Positions 43,282-51,791 of a DNA stretch of 64,000 bases are shown here, piece after piece (the first letter of the stretch is position 1; each line of letters starts with the position of its first letter). Where the stretch lies: NCBI RefSeq assembly GCF_030268885.1, contig NZ_BSSA01000006.1, forward strand, positions 124,001-188,000, given 5' to 3'. The translations under genes and the position numbers were made by a program. The notes under the pieces are model-generated. The model saw nothing but the letters and a program-made list of their open reading frames with translations, did not search any database and was not told where the DNA came from. Source of the stretch: Kitasatospora phosalacinea (GTDB lineage: Bacteria > Actinomycetota > Actinomycetes > Streptomycetales > Streptomycetaceae).

Positions 43282-45633
43282 TCAGAGCCCGTAGTCGTCG
43301 ACGATCTTCTGGTGGCGGGCGGTGTCGGCGCCCGCCGCCTCGGCCAGGGCGGGCCAGGCGAGGGGGTGGGCGAGGTCGGCGGTGAGGGCGGTGAGGAGGG
43401 CGTCGGCCCGGGCGGCGGTGCCGGTGGGCGGGACGCCGAGGGCGGCGTAGATGCCGGGGAGGTCGTCCTGCTCGCCGGTGGGGTCGGCGATCCGGTAGCC
43501 GTCGCCGCTGTAGACCCAGACGGCGTGCCCGGCCTCCCGGAGGGCGTCGCGCAGGGCGTACCACTGCTCGGGTTCGGGGCAGGCGCCGTCGATCCAGTAG
43601 GTGGTGTAGCCCGCCGGGTCGAGCAGGGTGAGGAGTTCGAAGACCGGGCGCCACTCCTCGGCCTCCGCGGAGCCGGGCTCCGGGCGGTCGTTGAGGACGG
43701 CCGGGGAGAACACCACGACGTCGCCGTGGTTGAGGTCGACGTCCTCGCCGAGCACCGGGAGCACCCGGGCGGTGGCCGGGCCGGTGCGCAGCGCGGGCAG
43801 GTCGGTGGTGGTGCCGTTGGTGCGGGGGACGCGCAGCTCGACCAGCTGCCACTCCTCCTCGACCGGGCCGCTGTCGGTGTCGAACTCGATGCCGAGCCGG
43901 GCCCCGGCGGCGCGGACGGCCGCCCAGTCGCGGTTGGCGGTGGCGGCGGTGACCAGGTGCCACAGGTCGGGCTCCTGGACGGTGCGGTGCGCGTCCGCCT
44001 CGCCCGCCTCCGCCGGGTCGAGGGCGTGCTCCAGCAGCTCCTGGTACAGCCGCTGGGCCTCGGCGTGCTCGCCGCGCCGGGTGGCGGCGGCCGCGGCCAG
44101 GCGGCGGGTGTTGAGCGCGTCGGGCGAGTGGGCCAGGACGGCGGCGCACTGTTCGCCGACCTCCTCCCAGCGGCCCTGGGCGGCGGCCCAGCGGGCGCGC
44201 AGCCAGTGCGCGTCGGACGGGTCCTCGGGGCTGGCCGCGGCGAGCCGGGCGGCCAGCCGTTCGACGCCCTCGCCGTCCTCGGCGTCGATCAGCAACTGGC
44301 CGAGCATGCCGGTGAGGTACTCGTGGCCCGGGTCCAACTCCAGCTGCGCCCAGGCCAGTTCGGTGACGGCCCGGATGTGGCCGAGGGCGCCGAGGGCACC
44401 GGCCAGGTTGACCACCAGGACGGTGTCGGGCGTTCCGCCGAGGGCCAGTGCGGCGGCCAGCAGTTCGGCGCCGGTCTCCGGATCGGGGCGGTGCTCGGCC
44501 AGCCACTGCGGCAACTCCTCGACCGGAACCGGGAGTTCGGGCCGCGGCAGGGCCTCGGCGGCGGCCCGCAGCGCGGCCACCTGCTCGGCGACGCCCTCGG
44601 TGCGGCGGAGCTGCCCGAGCTTGCGCTCGCCGGTGCGGGCCAGGGTGAGGGCGACCTCGCGGGCGCCGCGGGCCAGGGCCAGCCGTCCGGCCCGCAACAC
44701 CAGCTCCAGGCAAGGCCGGTGCGATCCCGCGACGTCCAACTCACCGGCCCAGGAGGCGAGTCGGGCGCCGAGCGCGGCGTCGTTCTCGAACTCCTTGGCG
44801 GCGACCAGCAGTTCGACGGCGGAGGACCAGCGGTGACGGATGTCGGGGTACCGGTCGGCCTCCTCGGCGTCCGGCAGCAGCTCCAGCGCGTGGTCGGTGC
44901 GGCCGAGCGCGGCGAACTGCAGGGCGCGGCCGGCCGCGAGCTTGCGCCGGTCGTCGTCGTCCAGCCGGTTCCCGGCGGCGACGTAGGCGCGCTCGGCGGT
45001 GTCGTAGGCGTCCAGCGCGTCCTGGTGGCGGCCGAGCCGGTACAGGGCGGAGGCGCGGCTGTGCGCGAAGGACAGCGAGGTGCGCTCGCCCGCCGCCCGG
45101 ATCCGGGTCTCGGCCCGGTCCAGGTGGGTGAGCGCGTCGGCGGGGCGGCCGTCGTCCTCCAGGGTGTCGGCGTACTCGCGGGAGAGGCAGTCGAAGCAGG
45201 CCCGGGCCGGTTCGACCCGCTGCAGCGCCTCCTCCAGCACGGCGAGCCGCTCCGGGACGTAGCCGGGGCCGTCGATGTTGGCGTGGCAGATGGTGAAGTC
45301 CTGGACGGCGCACACCGACTGCGGGCAGGACGCGGTCTCCTCGCGGTGCGCGAACTCCAGCAGCGACACCGCCTCGGACATCGCGGCCTCGCCCTGGTGG
45401 CGCTTGTTCAGCAGGTTCTGCAGCCGCCAGTGCCGCAGGAACACCTCCACCCAGGGCAGGCCCAGCGCCCGCGCCGAGGCCAGCGCCTCCGGGAACATCG
45501 CGTCCAGCTGCTCGTTGCGGCCCTCGACGGCGTGCCCGGCGATCTCGGCGAGCGCGTCGGCCAGCCGGTGCTGGCCGGACTCGGCGAGCTGGCGGTGGGT
45601 GTCGTGCACCCAGGACCAGATGTCGGTGGTCAT
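43282..45633 (-). CDS. Large TPR-repeat protein coupled to an HSP90-like chaperone gene
   Basis: 783 residues from ATG 45633, which overlaps the HSP90-like stop by four bases (ATGA). The N-terminal part (res. 20-400) is a series of degenerate TPR/helical repeats (for example ALYRLGRHQDALDAYDTAERAYVAAG and LAAGRALQFAALGRTDHALELLPDAEEA). Five cysteines sit close together: SCPQSVCAVQDFTIC (103, 108, 116) and RACFDCL (146, 149), possibly a zinc or redox cluster. The middle has more helical repeats (LNTRRLAAAAATRRGEHAEAQRLYQELLEHA); the C-terminal ~170 residues are an unassigned globular domain (LGEDVDLNHGDVVVFSPAVLND, YTTYWIDGACPEPEQWYALRDALREAGHAVWVYSGDGYRI). Function unknown; the context implies a client adaptor for the chaperone. 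Confidence 0.75.
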   Translation of the reverse strand: MTTDIWSWVHDTHRQLAESGQHRLADALAEIAGHAVEGRNEQLDAMFPEALASARALGLPWVEVFLRHWRLQNLLNKRHQGEAAMSEAVSLLEFAHREETASCPQSVCAVQDFTICHANIDGPGYVPERLAVLEEALQRVEPARACFDCLSREYADTLEDDGRPADALTHLDRAETRIRAAGERTSLSFAHSRASALYRLGRHQDALDAYDTAERAYVAAGNRLDDDDRRKLAAGRALQFAALGRTDHALELLPDAEEADRYPDIRHRWSSAVELLVAAKEFENDAALGARLASWAGELDVAGSHRPCLELVLRAGRLALARGAREVALTLARTGERKLGQLRRTEGVAEQVAALRAAAEALPRPELPVPVEELPQWLAEHRPDPETGAELLAAALALGGTPDTVLVVNLAGALGALGHIRAVTELAWAQLELDPGHEYLTGMLGQLLIDAEDGEGVERLAARLAAASPEDPSDAHWLRARWAAAQGRWEEVGEQCAAVLAHSPDALNTRRLAAAAATRRGEHAEAQRLYQELLEHALDPAEAGEADAHRTVQEPDLWHLVTAATANRDWAAVRAAGARLGIEFDTDSGPVEEEWQLVELRVPRTNGTTTDLPALRTGPATARVLPVLGEDVDLNHGDVVVFSPAVLNDRPEPGSAEAEEWRPVFELLTLLDPAGYTTYWIDGACPEPEQWYALRDALREAGHAVWVYSGDGYRIADPTGEQDDLPGIYAALGVPPTGTAARADALLTALTADLAHPLAWPALAEAAGADTARHQKIVDDYGL

Positions 45634-47585
45634 CGTTCCTCGTCCCCTCGCGGAAGGTCTGCTGCGGAGATGGTGTCGGGCACCGCCGACACGCCGTCGG
45701 CGGGGACGGGCGCGGTGAGCGCGGCCACCGCGGTGGAGATCCCGGACAGCGCCGCCCCCAGGTCGCCGCCCGCGGAGCCGGAGGCCGCCGCCATGATGAC
45801 CTTCAGCGAGCGCAGCAGCGCCGCCGCGGTGGCCGCCCCGGTGCGCCCGTCCCGGTACGCGGCCAGCAGGTCGCGGACGGCCGGCGAGGCCAGGTTCAGG
45901 TACAGCCGGGCCTTGACCGCGCCGTCGGTGCGCGCGGTGAACGCCCGCGCCAACTGCAGGGCCGCGGACGGGATCCGGGCGTCCGCCCGGTCGTCCTCGA
46001 TCCGCGCCTTCAGCTCGGCCTCGCGGTCCGGCACCAGCACCAGCGGCAGCCCGGGCGGGTCGAACCTGGCGGGCACCAGCTGCTCGCCGTCCTCGGCCAG
46101 CGCGGCCGCCAGCCACGCCTGCTGCTCGGCGGGCAGCGGCACGTCCGGGGCCCGGAACAGCTCCTTGTTGCCGCTCTCGCTGCCCAGTTCGACGATCCGG
46201 CACTCGCGCAGCCGCGCGTAGCGGCGCAGGAACGGCAGCACCGCGTACCGGTCGCCGCGGGCGATCGGCACCTGCATCGCCCGGTACAGCATCTCCTCGA
46301 AGCCGCCGCCGCTGCCCAGCGCCACGTGCACCGCGCCGGAGCCCGCGGCCCGCAGCGCGCCCGCGGTCAGTTCGCCCTGCGAGGTCGGCACCGGGACGTC
46401 GTCGGCGAGCAGCGTGAACAGCCGCTCGTCGCAGAGCGCCGCGCCCAGCAGGTCCTGCCCGTGCCGGGCCAGGATCCGCCGCCAGGCCGCCGGGTGCAGC
46501 CGGGCGGTCTCGTACAGGCCGTCCACGATCGCGTCGGTCAGCGCCTGCTGGAGCGCCCGGTAGTGCTCGTCGCGCTGCAGGTCCTCGCGGCTGGCGGTGG
46601 GGGTGAGCCGGGACGACTCGACCACGCCGCCGATGAAACCGGCCCAACTGGGCAGCAGGTCACGGGCGTCGTCGGCGAGCAGCATGCCGCGCAGGTACAC
46701 CGCGAGGTCCCGGTTGTCGCTCGACCCGTACGTCCCGCCGTCCTGCACCCACAGCAGCCCGACCGCGTCGGTGCGGCCCTCGACGGGCGCCACCGGGAAG
46801 GCGGTCAGCGGCTCGAAGCTGCGGGCGAACGCCGAGGCGAACCGCATCCGGTGCTGGTGCACCGGGCCCGGCAGGTCCTGCCGCCAGGGCACCGCCACGT
46901 CGTTGACCGGCTGCTCGTCCTCGCCGACGTACACCGCGATCGGCAGCAGCACGCAGTACCGCGCCAGCACCTCGCGCAGCGCGGACTCGTCCGCGAGGTG
47001 CGCGTGCTCGGCCTTCAGCCGCAGCCGCAGCACCGTCCCCGGCCCGGGCCGCGCCGGGGCGGGCTCCACGCTGTACTGCTCGCCGCCCCGGCTGCGGTAG
47101 GTGTGCGCGGCCAGCGGCTCGCGGTGCGAGGCGGTGGTCACGGTCACCTCCTCGGCCACCGAGAACGCCGAGAGGAAGCCCAGCCCGAACGCCCCGATCA
47201 GGTCCTGGTTGCCGGTGAGGTCGCGCAGCATCCGGGTGTAGCCGGTGCCGACGGTCGCCAGGTACGCGTGGATCTCCGGCTCGGTCAGCCCCGCCCCGTT
47301 GTCCTCGATCGCCACCGTCCGCGCCGCCGGGTCCCCGGTGACCCGGATCAGCGGGCGGTACGCCCCCTCCGGGTCCTCCAGCTTCCGCCGGGTGTGCGAG
47401 TCGTGGGCGTTCTGCACGAGTTCGCGCAGCGCCACCAGCGGCGTGGAGTACAGGTGCGTGGCGAGCACTCCGACCAGTCCGCCGAGATCGACCTCCGTGG
47501 TGCGGAGATTCGCCGAGTTCTCGGACGCGGGGAATTCGGCGCCGCTTCCGTCGGGCCCGGAAGCGGGGGGAAGACCATCAGACAT
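45630..47585 (-). CDS. HSP90-family protein (HtpG-like ATPase)
   Basis: 651 residues, full HtpG size. GHKL ATP pocket: LRELVQNAHDS with catalytic Glu55, Asn59 and Asp62; DNGAGL (95-100) and GAFGLGFLSAFSVA (131-144). The middle-domain arginine loop is seen in SSRLTPTASREDLQRDEHYRAL. The C-terminal dimerisation region is more divergent than HtpG and ends in a disordered acidic tail (SAADLPRGDEER) without the eukaryotic MEEVD. It is not the housekeeping HtpG by sequence; the coupled TPR gene downstream recalls the HSP90-TPR partnership of eukaryotes. ATG 47585; ribosome site weak. Confidence 0.88.
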   Translation of the reverse strand: MSDGLPPASGPDGSGAEFPASENSANLRTTEVDLGGLVGVLATHLYSTPLVALRELVQNAHDSHTRRKLEDPEGAYRPLIRVTGDPAARTVAIEDNGAGLTEPEIHAYLATVGTGYTRMLRDLTGNQDLIGAFGLGFLSAFSVAEEVTVTTASHREPLAAHTYRSRGGEQYSVEPAPARPGPGTVLRLRLKAEHAHLADESALREVLARYCVLLPIAVYVGEDEQPVNDVAVPWRQDLPGPVHQHRMRFASAFARSFEPLTAFPVAPVEGRTDAVGLLWVQDGGTYGSSDNRDLAVYLRGMLLADDARDLLPSWAGFIGGVVESSRLTPTASREDLQRDEHYRALQQALTDAIVDGLYETARLHPAAWRRILARHGQDLLGAALCDERLFTLLADDVPVPTSQGELTAGALRAAGSGAVHVALGSGGGFEEMLYRAMQVPIARGDRYAVLPFLRRYARLRECRIVELGSESGNKELFRAPDVPLPAEQQAWLAAALAEDGEQLVPARFDPPGLPLVLVPDREAELKARIEDDRADARIPSAALQLARAFTARTDGAVKARLYLNLASPAVRDLLAAYRDGRTGAATAAALLRSLKVIMAAASGSAGGDLGAALSGISTAVAALTAPVPADGVSAVPDTISAADLPRGDEER

Positions 47586-47914
47586 AAGGCCCCAGTGTGC
47601 CAGTACGACAATCAGGCGACCACTGTTTTCTGATTTCCGGTTTCTGTCGATCCTCGGTCAAGCCGGTGTTGACGTGCAGGGACTCCGGCCGACCCGCCCG
47701 GAGCGGTGAAATCCCTTGTCAGCGTGGTGTTCCGGCGGTCACGGCCGGTTCCGGGGCTATTCCACGAGAGTGACACCTTCGAGCGAACCCGCGTGCCCCC
47801 GCTGGAACCCGAACGGCCCAGTGGGCAATCCTGATGACGCGACGTCAGGAACCGGCGCGGACGGGGCGGCCACCCCGCGGCGTCACATTCGCACCAGTTA
47901 GCAGGGAGACCACC
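47586..47914. other. Divergent intergenic region, HSP90-like / secreted peptide
   Basis: 329 bases without a gene. It should carry the two promoters. The first 110 bases on the HSP90 side are unusually AT-rich (complement has runs such as GAAACCGGAAATCAGAAAACAG), a likely promoter zone, but no clean -35/-10 pair or HspR/HrcA-type inverted repeat was recognised. Confidence 0.4.
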
Positions 47915-48232
47915 GTGTCCCGTATTCGCGCAGTCGCCGTCGTCACCGCCCTCGGCGCCTTCCTCCTCGCGGGGGTCGGCACCGCCGCCGCCGACAACGG
48001 CGCCGGCGCCGACCACTCCTCCAACAGCAGCGTGGTCAGCAACATCGGCTCCAACAACATCGTCGGATCCGTCCACGGCAACGCCAACGGCTCCCAGCAG
48101 ACCGCGACCGGCTCCGGCGCCGGCAACCAGAACAACACCCTCGGCGTCACCGGCAACTCCGGCGGCGTCGGCGCCCTCCAGTCCAACGCGAACCTGGCGC
48201 ACACCGTCTACTACCCCTTCGTCCTGTACTGA
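47915..48232 (+). CDS. Small secreted Asn/Gly/Ser-rich protein
   Basis: 105 residues from GTG 47915 (GGGAGA upstream). A signal peptide VSRIRAVAVVTALGAFLLAGVGTAAA ends at Ala-Asp-Asn; the mature 80 residues have no cysteine and are rich in Asn, Gly and Ser with V/I-N-G spaced motifs (SSVVSNIGSNNIVGSVHGN, GAGNQNNTLGVTGNSGG), ending NLAHTVYYPFVLY. It has the look of a surface-layer or amyloid-like small secreted protein of sporulating actinomycetes but lacks the chaplin signature (paired Cys, GNxxN...VPVNVCGN). Function not known. Confidence 0.65.
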   Translation: MSRIRAVAVVTALGAFLLAGVGTAAADNGAGADHSSNSSVVSNIGSNNIVGSVHGNANGSQQTATGSGAGNQNNTLGVTGNSGGVGALQSNANLAHTVYYPFVLY

Positions 48233-48268
48233 GCCGCCCCGCGGGCGCACCGCCGGAACGCGCACCGC

Positions 48269-48311
48269 CAGGGGCGCGGGGAACCGCGCGAGCAACCCCG
48301 CACCCACCGCA
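48269..48311. repeat. Streptomycete-type intergenic repeat (CAGGGGCGCGGGGAAC element)
   Basis: CAGGGGCGCGGGGAACC followed by GCGCGAGCAACCCCGCACCCACCGC. Elements starting GGGGCGCGGGGAACtGCGCG...CAACC are, from general knowledge, a common intergenic repeat in Streptomyces. The first 16 bases match the 20656-20671 element in all but one position. Confidence 0.65.
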
Positions 48312-48354
48312 GGATCGCGAGGTGACGTCGACTCACCGTCCACCTCGCGATCCT
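48311..48354. terminator. 14-bp perfect-stem terminator
   Basis: AGGATCGCGAGGTG (48311-48324) and CACCTCGCGATCCT (48341-48354) with a 16-base loop, between the convergent secreted-peptide and tandem-TetR genes. Confidence 0.8.
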
Positions 48355-48362
48355 GCTGGCGT

Positions 48363-49478
48363 TCACCCCTCCCGCACCACCCCGCCCAGCGCCGCGGCCG
48401 CGTACGCCGCCACCGCCGCGGGTGTTCCCGCTCCGCTGCGGGCGGTGTCGATCGCGACCGCGATCATCGCGTGGACGCGCACCCGGGCCTCCGCCGACGG
48501 TTCGCCCGGCATCGAAGTGTGCTCGACCCAGGCGCGGAGGAACTCGCGGCGGAAGTCGACCGCGGCGCGGCGCTCACCCGGCGCGAGGCGTTCGGTCTCG
48601 GAGAGCATCACGCCGAGGTAGTCGCGTTCCCGCCAGGCGAACGCGGCGAAGGCCGCCACCGCGGGAGCGGGGCCCGCCGCGAGGACCGGCAGCACTTCGC
48701 GGCGCAGTTGCTCCCGGCCGCGGTCGAGGACGGCGGCGAGCAGCGCGGACTTCGTGCCGAAGTGCTTGTAGACGCTGGGCCCGGCGATGCCGACGGCCGC
48801 GCCGAGTTGCTCCATCGAGACGTTGTCGAAGCCGCGCCGGTGGAACAGCCGGGTCGCCGCCGCCACCAGAGCGTCCCGACGCCCCACCCCCTCCGACACC
48901 GACGGGCCGGGCGGGCCGGGCGGGCCGGGCGAACCGGACCGTCCGGGCACCACCGCCGCACCGAACTCCCGCACGGCCAACAGGCGTTCGCGCATCCCGC
49001 CCAGGAGCTCCAGGTACCGCCGCCGGGGCAGGACCACCCCGTGGTGGCTCAGGCTGCCGTAGGCGGAGAGCACCGCCCACCGGGCCAACTCGCCCTCCTC
49101 GCCCGCGGATTCACGCACCGCCGCACGCAACTGTCTTCGCAGCACTGCCCGTTGCCCCGGCGGCAGCAGTCTCGCGTCGCGCTGCCACAGCGTCCCGAAC
49201 TCCCGCCGTTCCAGGGCGAGTTCGGCGAGCTCGACCGCCCCGCCGGAGGCGGTCGCCGCGCAGACCGCGTGCAGGCCGGACTCGACGGCGCGCAGCAGGA
49301 GTTCGGACTTGTTGCGGAAGTGCCGGTAGAGCGCGGGGGCGGTGATGCCGACCTCGGCGGCGATCTCGGCCATCGAGACCCGGTGGTAGCCGTCGCGGTG
49401 GAAGCGGGCGGCCGCGACGGCGAGGATCCGGGCCCGCCGACCGGGCGGCCTGCGCACCACCGGACGCCGCTGCACCAC
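48363..49478 (-). CDS. Tandem TetR regulator (two TetR modules in one chain)
   Basis: 371 residues from GTG 49478, nearly twice a normal TetR. Module 1: ARILAVAAARFHRDGYHRVSMAEIAAEVGITAPALYRHFRNKSELLLRAV; module 2 after a Pro/Gly collagen-like linker (GSPGPPGPPGPSVSEG): DALVAAATRLFHRRGFDNVSMEQLGAAVGIAGPSVYKHFGTKSALLAAVL. Both HTHs are intact, so one chain can mimic a TetR dimer. Divergent from the acyl-CoA dehydrogenase gene, which it probably controls through AT-rich TTAAC sites in the 179-base promoter region. The inducer is likely an acyl-CoA, by context. Confidence 0.85.
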   Translation of the reverse strand: MVQRRPVVRRPPGRRARILAVAAARFHRDGYHRVSMAEIAAEVGITAPALYRHFRNKSELLLRAVESGLHAVCAATASGGAVELAELALERREFGTLWQRDARLLPPGQRAVLRRQLRAAVRESAGEEGELARWAVLSAYGSLSHHGVVLPRRRYLELLGGMRERLLAVREFGAAVVPGRSGSPGPPGPPGPSVSEGVGRRDALVAAATRLFHRRGFDNVSMEQLGAAVGIAGPSVYKHFGTKSALLAAVLDRGREQLRREVLPVLAAGPAPAVAAFAAFAWRERDYLGVMLSETERLAPGERRAAVDFRREFLRAWVEHTSMPGEPSAEARVRVHAMIAVAIDTARSGAGTPAAVAAYAAAALGGVVREG

Positions 49479-49530
49479 CGCGTTCCCCTCCCCGGCTGCT
49501 TCTCCCGCCCCTCACGGCCAGGCTAGCAAC

Positions 49531-49625
49531 GGTTCACTTAACCCCCGCCGACGCCCGTCACCGAGCGGCTCGACGGGCACGTCGTCCGCCCTGGACACCG
49601 GAAGCTACCGGCGATTAACTTAACT
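49531..49625. promoter_or_regulatory. AT-rich sites in the TetR / acyl-CoA dehydrogenase divergent promoter
   Basis: GGTTCACTTAACC (49531-49543), a semi-palindrome, and ATTAACTTAACT (49614-49625) are the only AT-rich elements in the region and share TTAAC. They lie 53 bases upstream of the regulator start and 33 bases before the acyl-CoA dehydrogenase start respectively. Confidence 0.4.
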
Positions 49626-49657
49626 GCGCGATCAGCCGCAGCCGAAGGGAGCGCACC

Positions 49658-50815
49658 GTGCGCCGCACCGTGTACAACGAGGACCACGAGGCGTTCCGGG
49701 AGACCATCCGGGACTTCATCGCCAACGAGGTCGTCCCGGTCTACGAGAGCTGGGAGGCGGCCGGCCACCCGCCGCGCGACTTCTACCGCAAGCTCGGCGA
49801 GCTCGGCGTGTTCGGCATCGAGGTCCCGGAGGAGTACGGCGGCGCGGGCGAGACCGGCTTCAAGTACCAGGCGGTGATCTACGAGGAGACCGCCCGCGCG
49901 GGCGTCACCTTCGGCTCCTCGGGCGTGCACACCGGCCTGGTGCTGCCGTACCTGATGGAGTACGCCAACGAGGAGCAGAAGCAGCGCTGGCTGCCGGGCT
50001 TCGTCTCGGGCGAGATCATGACGGCGATCGCGATGACCGAACCGGGCGCGGGCTCCGACCTGGCGGGCATCTCCACCACGGCGAAGCTGTCCGCGGACGG
50101 CACCCACTACGTGCTGAACGGCGCGAAGACCTTCATCACCGGCGGCGTGCTGGCCGACCTGGTGCTGGTGGTCTGCCGCACCGCCCCGTACGACCCGGCG
50201 GACCGCCGCGCGGGCCTGTCCATCCTGTGCGTGGACACCAAGTCCGAGGGCTACGCGGTCGGCCGCAAGCTGCAGAAGATCGGCCTGCGCACCTCGGACA
50301 CCGCGGAGCTGTCCTTCAGCGACGTCAAGGTGCCGGTGGAGAACCTGCTCGGCGAGGAGGGCAGGGCGTTCTCCTACCTGACCCACAACCTGGTGCAGGA
50401 GCGCCTGGCGATCGCGGTCGGCGCGTACGCCTCGGCGGCCGCGGCGGTGCAGTTCGCGGTGAAGTACGTCAAGGAGCGCAAGGTGTTCGGCAAGGCCGTC
50501 GCCGAGTTCCAGAACACCAAGTTCTCGCTGGCCGACTGCCAGGCCCAGGTGCTCGCCCAGCAGGCGATGGTCGACCAGGCGCTGGAGCTCTACCAGAACG
50601 GCGAGCTGACGGTGGCGGACGCCGCCGCGGCCAAGCTGTTCTGCACCGAGTCGGCCTCCGAGGTGATCGACAAGTGCCTGCAGCTGCACGGCGGCTACGG
50701 CTACATCCTGGAGTACCCGATCGCCCGCCTCTACACCGACAACCGGGTGTTCCGGATCTACGGCGGCACCAGCGAGGTCATGCGGACGATCATCGCCAAG
50801 TCGCTCGGCCTGTGA
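49658..50815 (+). CDS. Acyl-CoA dehydrogenase
   Basis: 385 residues. Flavin-dependent fold of the ACAD family: N-terminal helical FRETIRDFIANEVVPVYESWEAAGHPP, MTAIAMTEPGAGSDLAG (substrate/FAD), YVLNGAKTFITGGVLADLVLV, and the FAD-contacting C-terminal RIYGGTSEVMRTIIAKSLGL. It performs alpha,beta-dehydrogenation of an acyl-CoA; the chain length cannot be read from sequence. GTG 49658 with AAGGGAG upstream. Regulated, by context, by the divergent tandem TetR protein. Confidence 0.93.
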   Translation: MRRTVYNEDHEAFRETIRDFIANEVVPVYESWEAAGHPPRDFYRKLGELGVFGIEVPEEYGGAGETGFKYQAVIYEETARAGVTFGSSGVHTGLVLPYLMEYANEEQKQRWLPGFVSGEIMTAIAMTEPGAGSDLAGISTTAKLSADGTHYVLNGAKTFITGGVLADLVLVVCRTAPYDPADRRAGLSILCVDTKSEGYAVGRKLQKIGLRTSDTAELSFSDVKVPVENLLGEEGRAFSYLTHNLVQERLAIAVGAYASAAAAVQFAVKYVKERKVFGKAVAEFQNTKFSLADCQAQVLAQQAMVDQALELYQNGELTVADAAAAKLFCTESASEVIDKCLQLHGGYGYILEYPIARLYTDNRVFRIYGGTSEVMRTIIAKSLGL

Positions 50816-50882
50816 CCCGCCGCTGAGCGCCGGGACCGGCCGCGGACACGAGCCCGGCACCGGGCACGGCCGCAGCCCCGGG

Positions 50883-50905
50883 CACGGACACGGACACGGA
50901 CACGG
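50883..50905. repeat. Hexamer tandem repeat CACGGA
   Basis: About four copies of CACGGA immediately upstream of the stem at 50906; simple sequence in the 3' region of the acyl-CoA dehydrogenase gene. Confidence 0.7.
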
Positions 50906-50940
50906 CGGAGGCGGGCACCCCCACCGGGTGCCCGCCTCCG
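50906..50940. terminator. 15-bp perfect-stem terminator
   Basis: CGGAGGCGGGCACCC (50906-50920) pairs with GGGTGCCCGCCTCCG (50926-50940), loop CCACC, between convergent genes at 50815 and 50963. Confidence 0.85.
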
Positions 50941-50962
50941 TGCCGTCCCGCCGCCTCTCCGG

Positions 50963-51223
50963 TCAGTTGACGCTGCTGCGCCACGCCTCCAGTCCGGCCG
51001 CCGAGGCGGCCCTCGCCTGGTGCAGGGTGCGCTGCGCGAGTTCGGTGGGCGGGGTCTCCAGTGACCGGACCCACCCCCGGCCCGCGTTCGCCAGGGCGGC
51101 GCAGACCAGCGCCGTGCCGGTCAGTCCGACGACGGCGCCGAGCCCGGTGAGGGCCGCGCCGGCGGTGAGCATGCCGCGGTTCACCTGGAAACCGCCGAAG
51201 GTGATTTTCTGATTGGTCGCCAT
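50963..51223 (-). CDS. Small membrane protein of unknown function
   Basis: 86 residues: MATNQKITFGGFQVNRGMLTAGAALTGLGAVVGLTGTALVCAALANAGRGWVRSLETPPTELAQRTLHQARAASAAG. A short cytoplasmic lead, one hydrophobic segment (about 18-47, perhaps two helices), then an amphipathic tail. AAGGTG seven bases before the ATG. No family recognised. It lies between the acyl-CoA dehydrogenase and cupin genes, transcribed opposite to both. Confidence 0.6.
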   Translation of the reverse strand: MATNQKITFGGFQVNRGMLTAGAALTGLGAVVGLTGTALVCAALANAGRGWVRSLETPPTELAQRTLHQARAASAAGLEAWRSSVN

Positions 51224-51386
51224 AGGGACACCTTCGGCCCGGTCCCGCCGCCCCGCACGCCGAGCGGCCCACTCCTTAACCCCTGCGCGTGACCCAGCGC
51301 GCGACACGCGCGGGGCGCGGCCTAGGGTCGGCCGCGGGCCCGGTCGGCGGGCCCGGTGGTGCGGGGGCCCGACGGAGGAGAACGCG

Positions 51387-51722
51387 ATGACCGAGCAGCC
51401 GACCCGGATCGACCTGAACGCCCTGGCCGAGGAGCACGCCGCCAAGGCCGCCACCAGCCCGCACGGCCGCAGCGCCCACCTGCTGCTGCACGACGGCGTC
51501 CTGCGGCAGACCGTGATCGCCCTGCGGGCCGGGGCGGTGCTGGACGAGCACAACGCCCCGGTCGCCGCCAGCCTGCAGGTGCTGCGCGGCCGGGTCGCGC
51601 TGACCGTCGAGGGCCGCCGCCAGGAGGCGGGGCCGGGCGAGCTGCACTCGATCCCGCAGGAACGGCACGGCCTGCTGGCCCACACCGACGCGGTGGTGCT
51701 GCTCACGGCCGTCACCGCCTGA
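51387..51722 (+). CDS. Cupin-domain protein
   Basis: 111 residues, one double-stranded beta-helix: LLHDGVLRQTVIALRAGAVLDEHNAPVAASLQVLRGRVALTVEGRRQEAGPGELHSIPQERHGLLAHTDAVVLLTAVTA. The two cupin boxes (H-N...: DEHNAPV for box 1; PGELHSIPQERHGL for box 2) are recognisable, giving a likely metal site. Small cupins of this type are detoxifying dioxygenases or sugar isomerases; the function is not assignable. ATG 51387 with GGAGGAG nine bases before. Confidence 0.8.
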   Translation: MTEQPTRIDLNALAEEHAAKAATSPHGRSAHLLLHDGVLRQTVIALRAGAVLDEHNAPVAASLQVLRGRVALTVEGRRQEAGPGELHSIPQERHGLLAHTDAVVLLTAVTA

Positions 51723-51791
51723 CGCCCGCGCCCCCGCGCGCACCGGGCCCCGCCCCGGCCCCGTACCGGGCCGCGCCCGCCGCGCCCCCGT

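Noticed and set aside
47915..48232. Chaplin assignment for the small secreted protein
   Set aside because: It lacks the paired cysteines and the conserved chaplin core.
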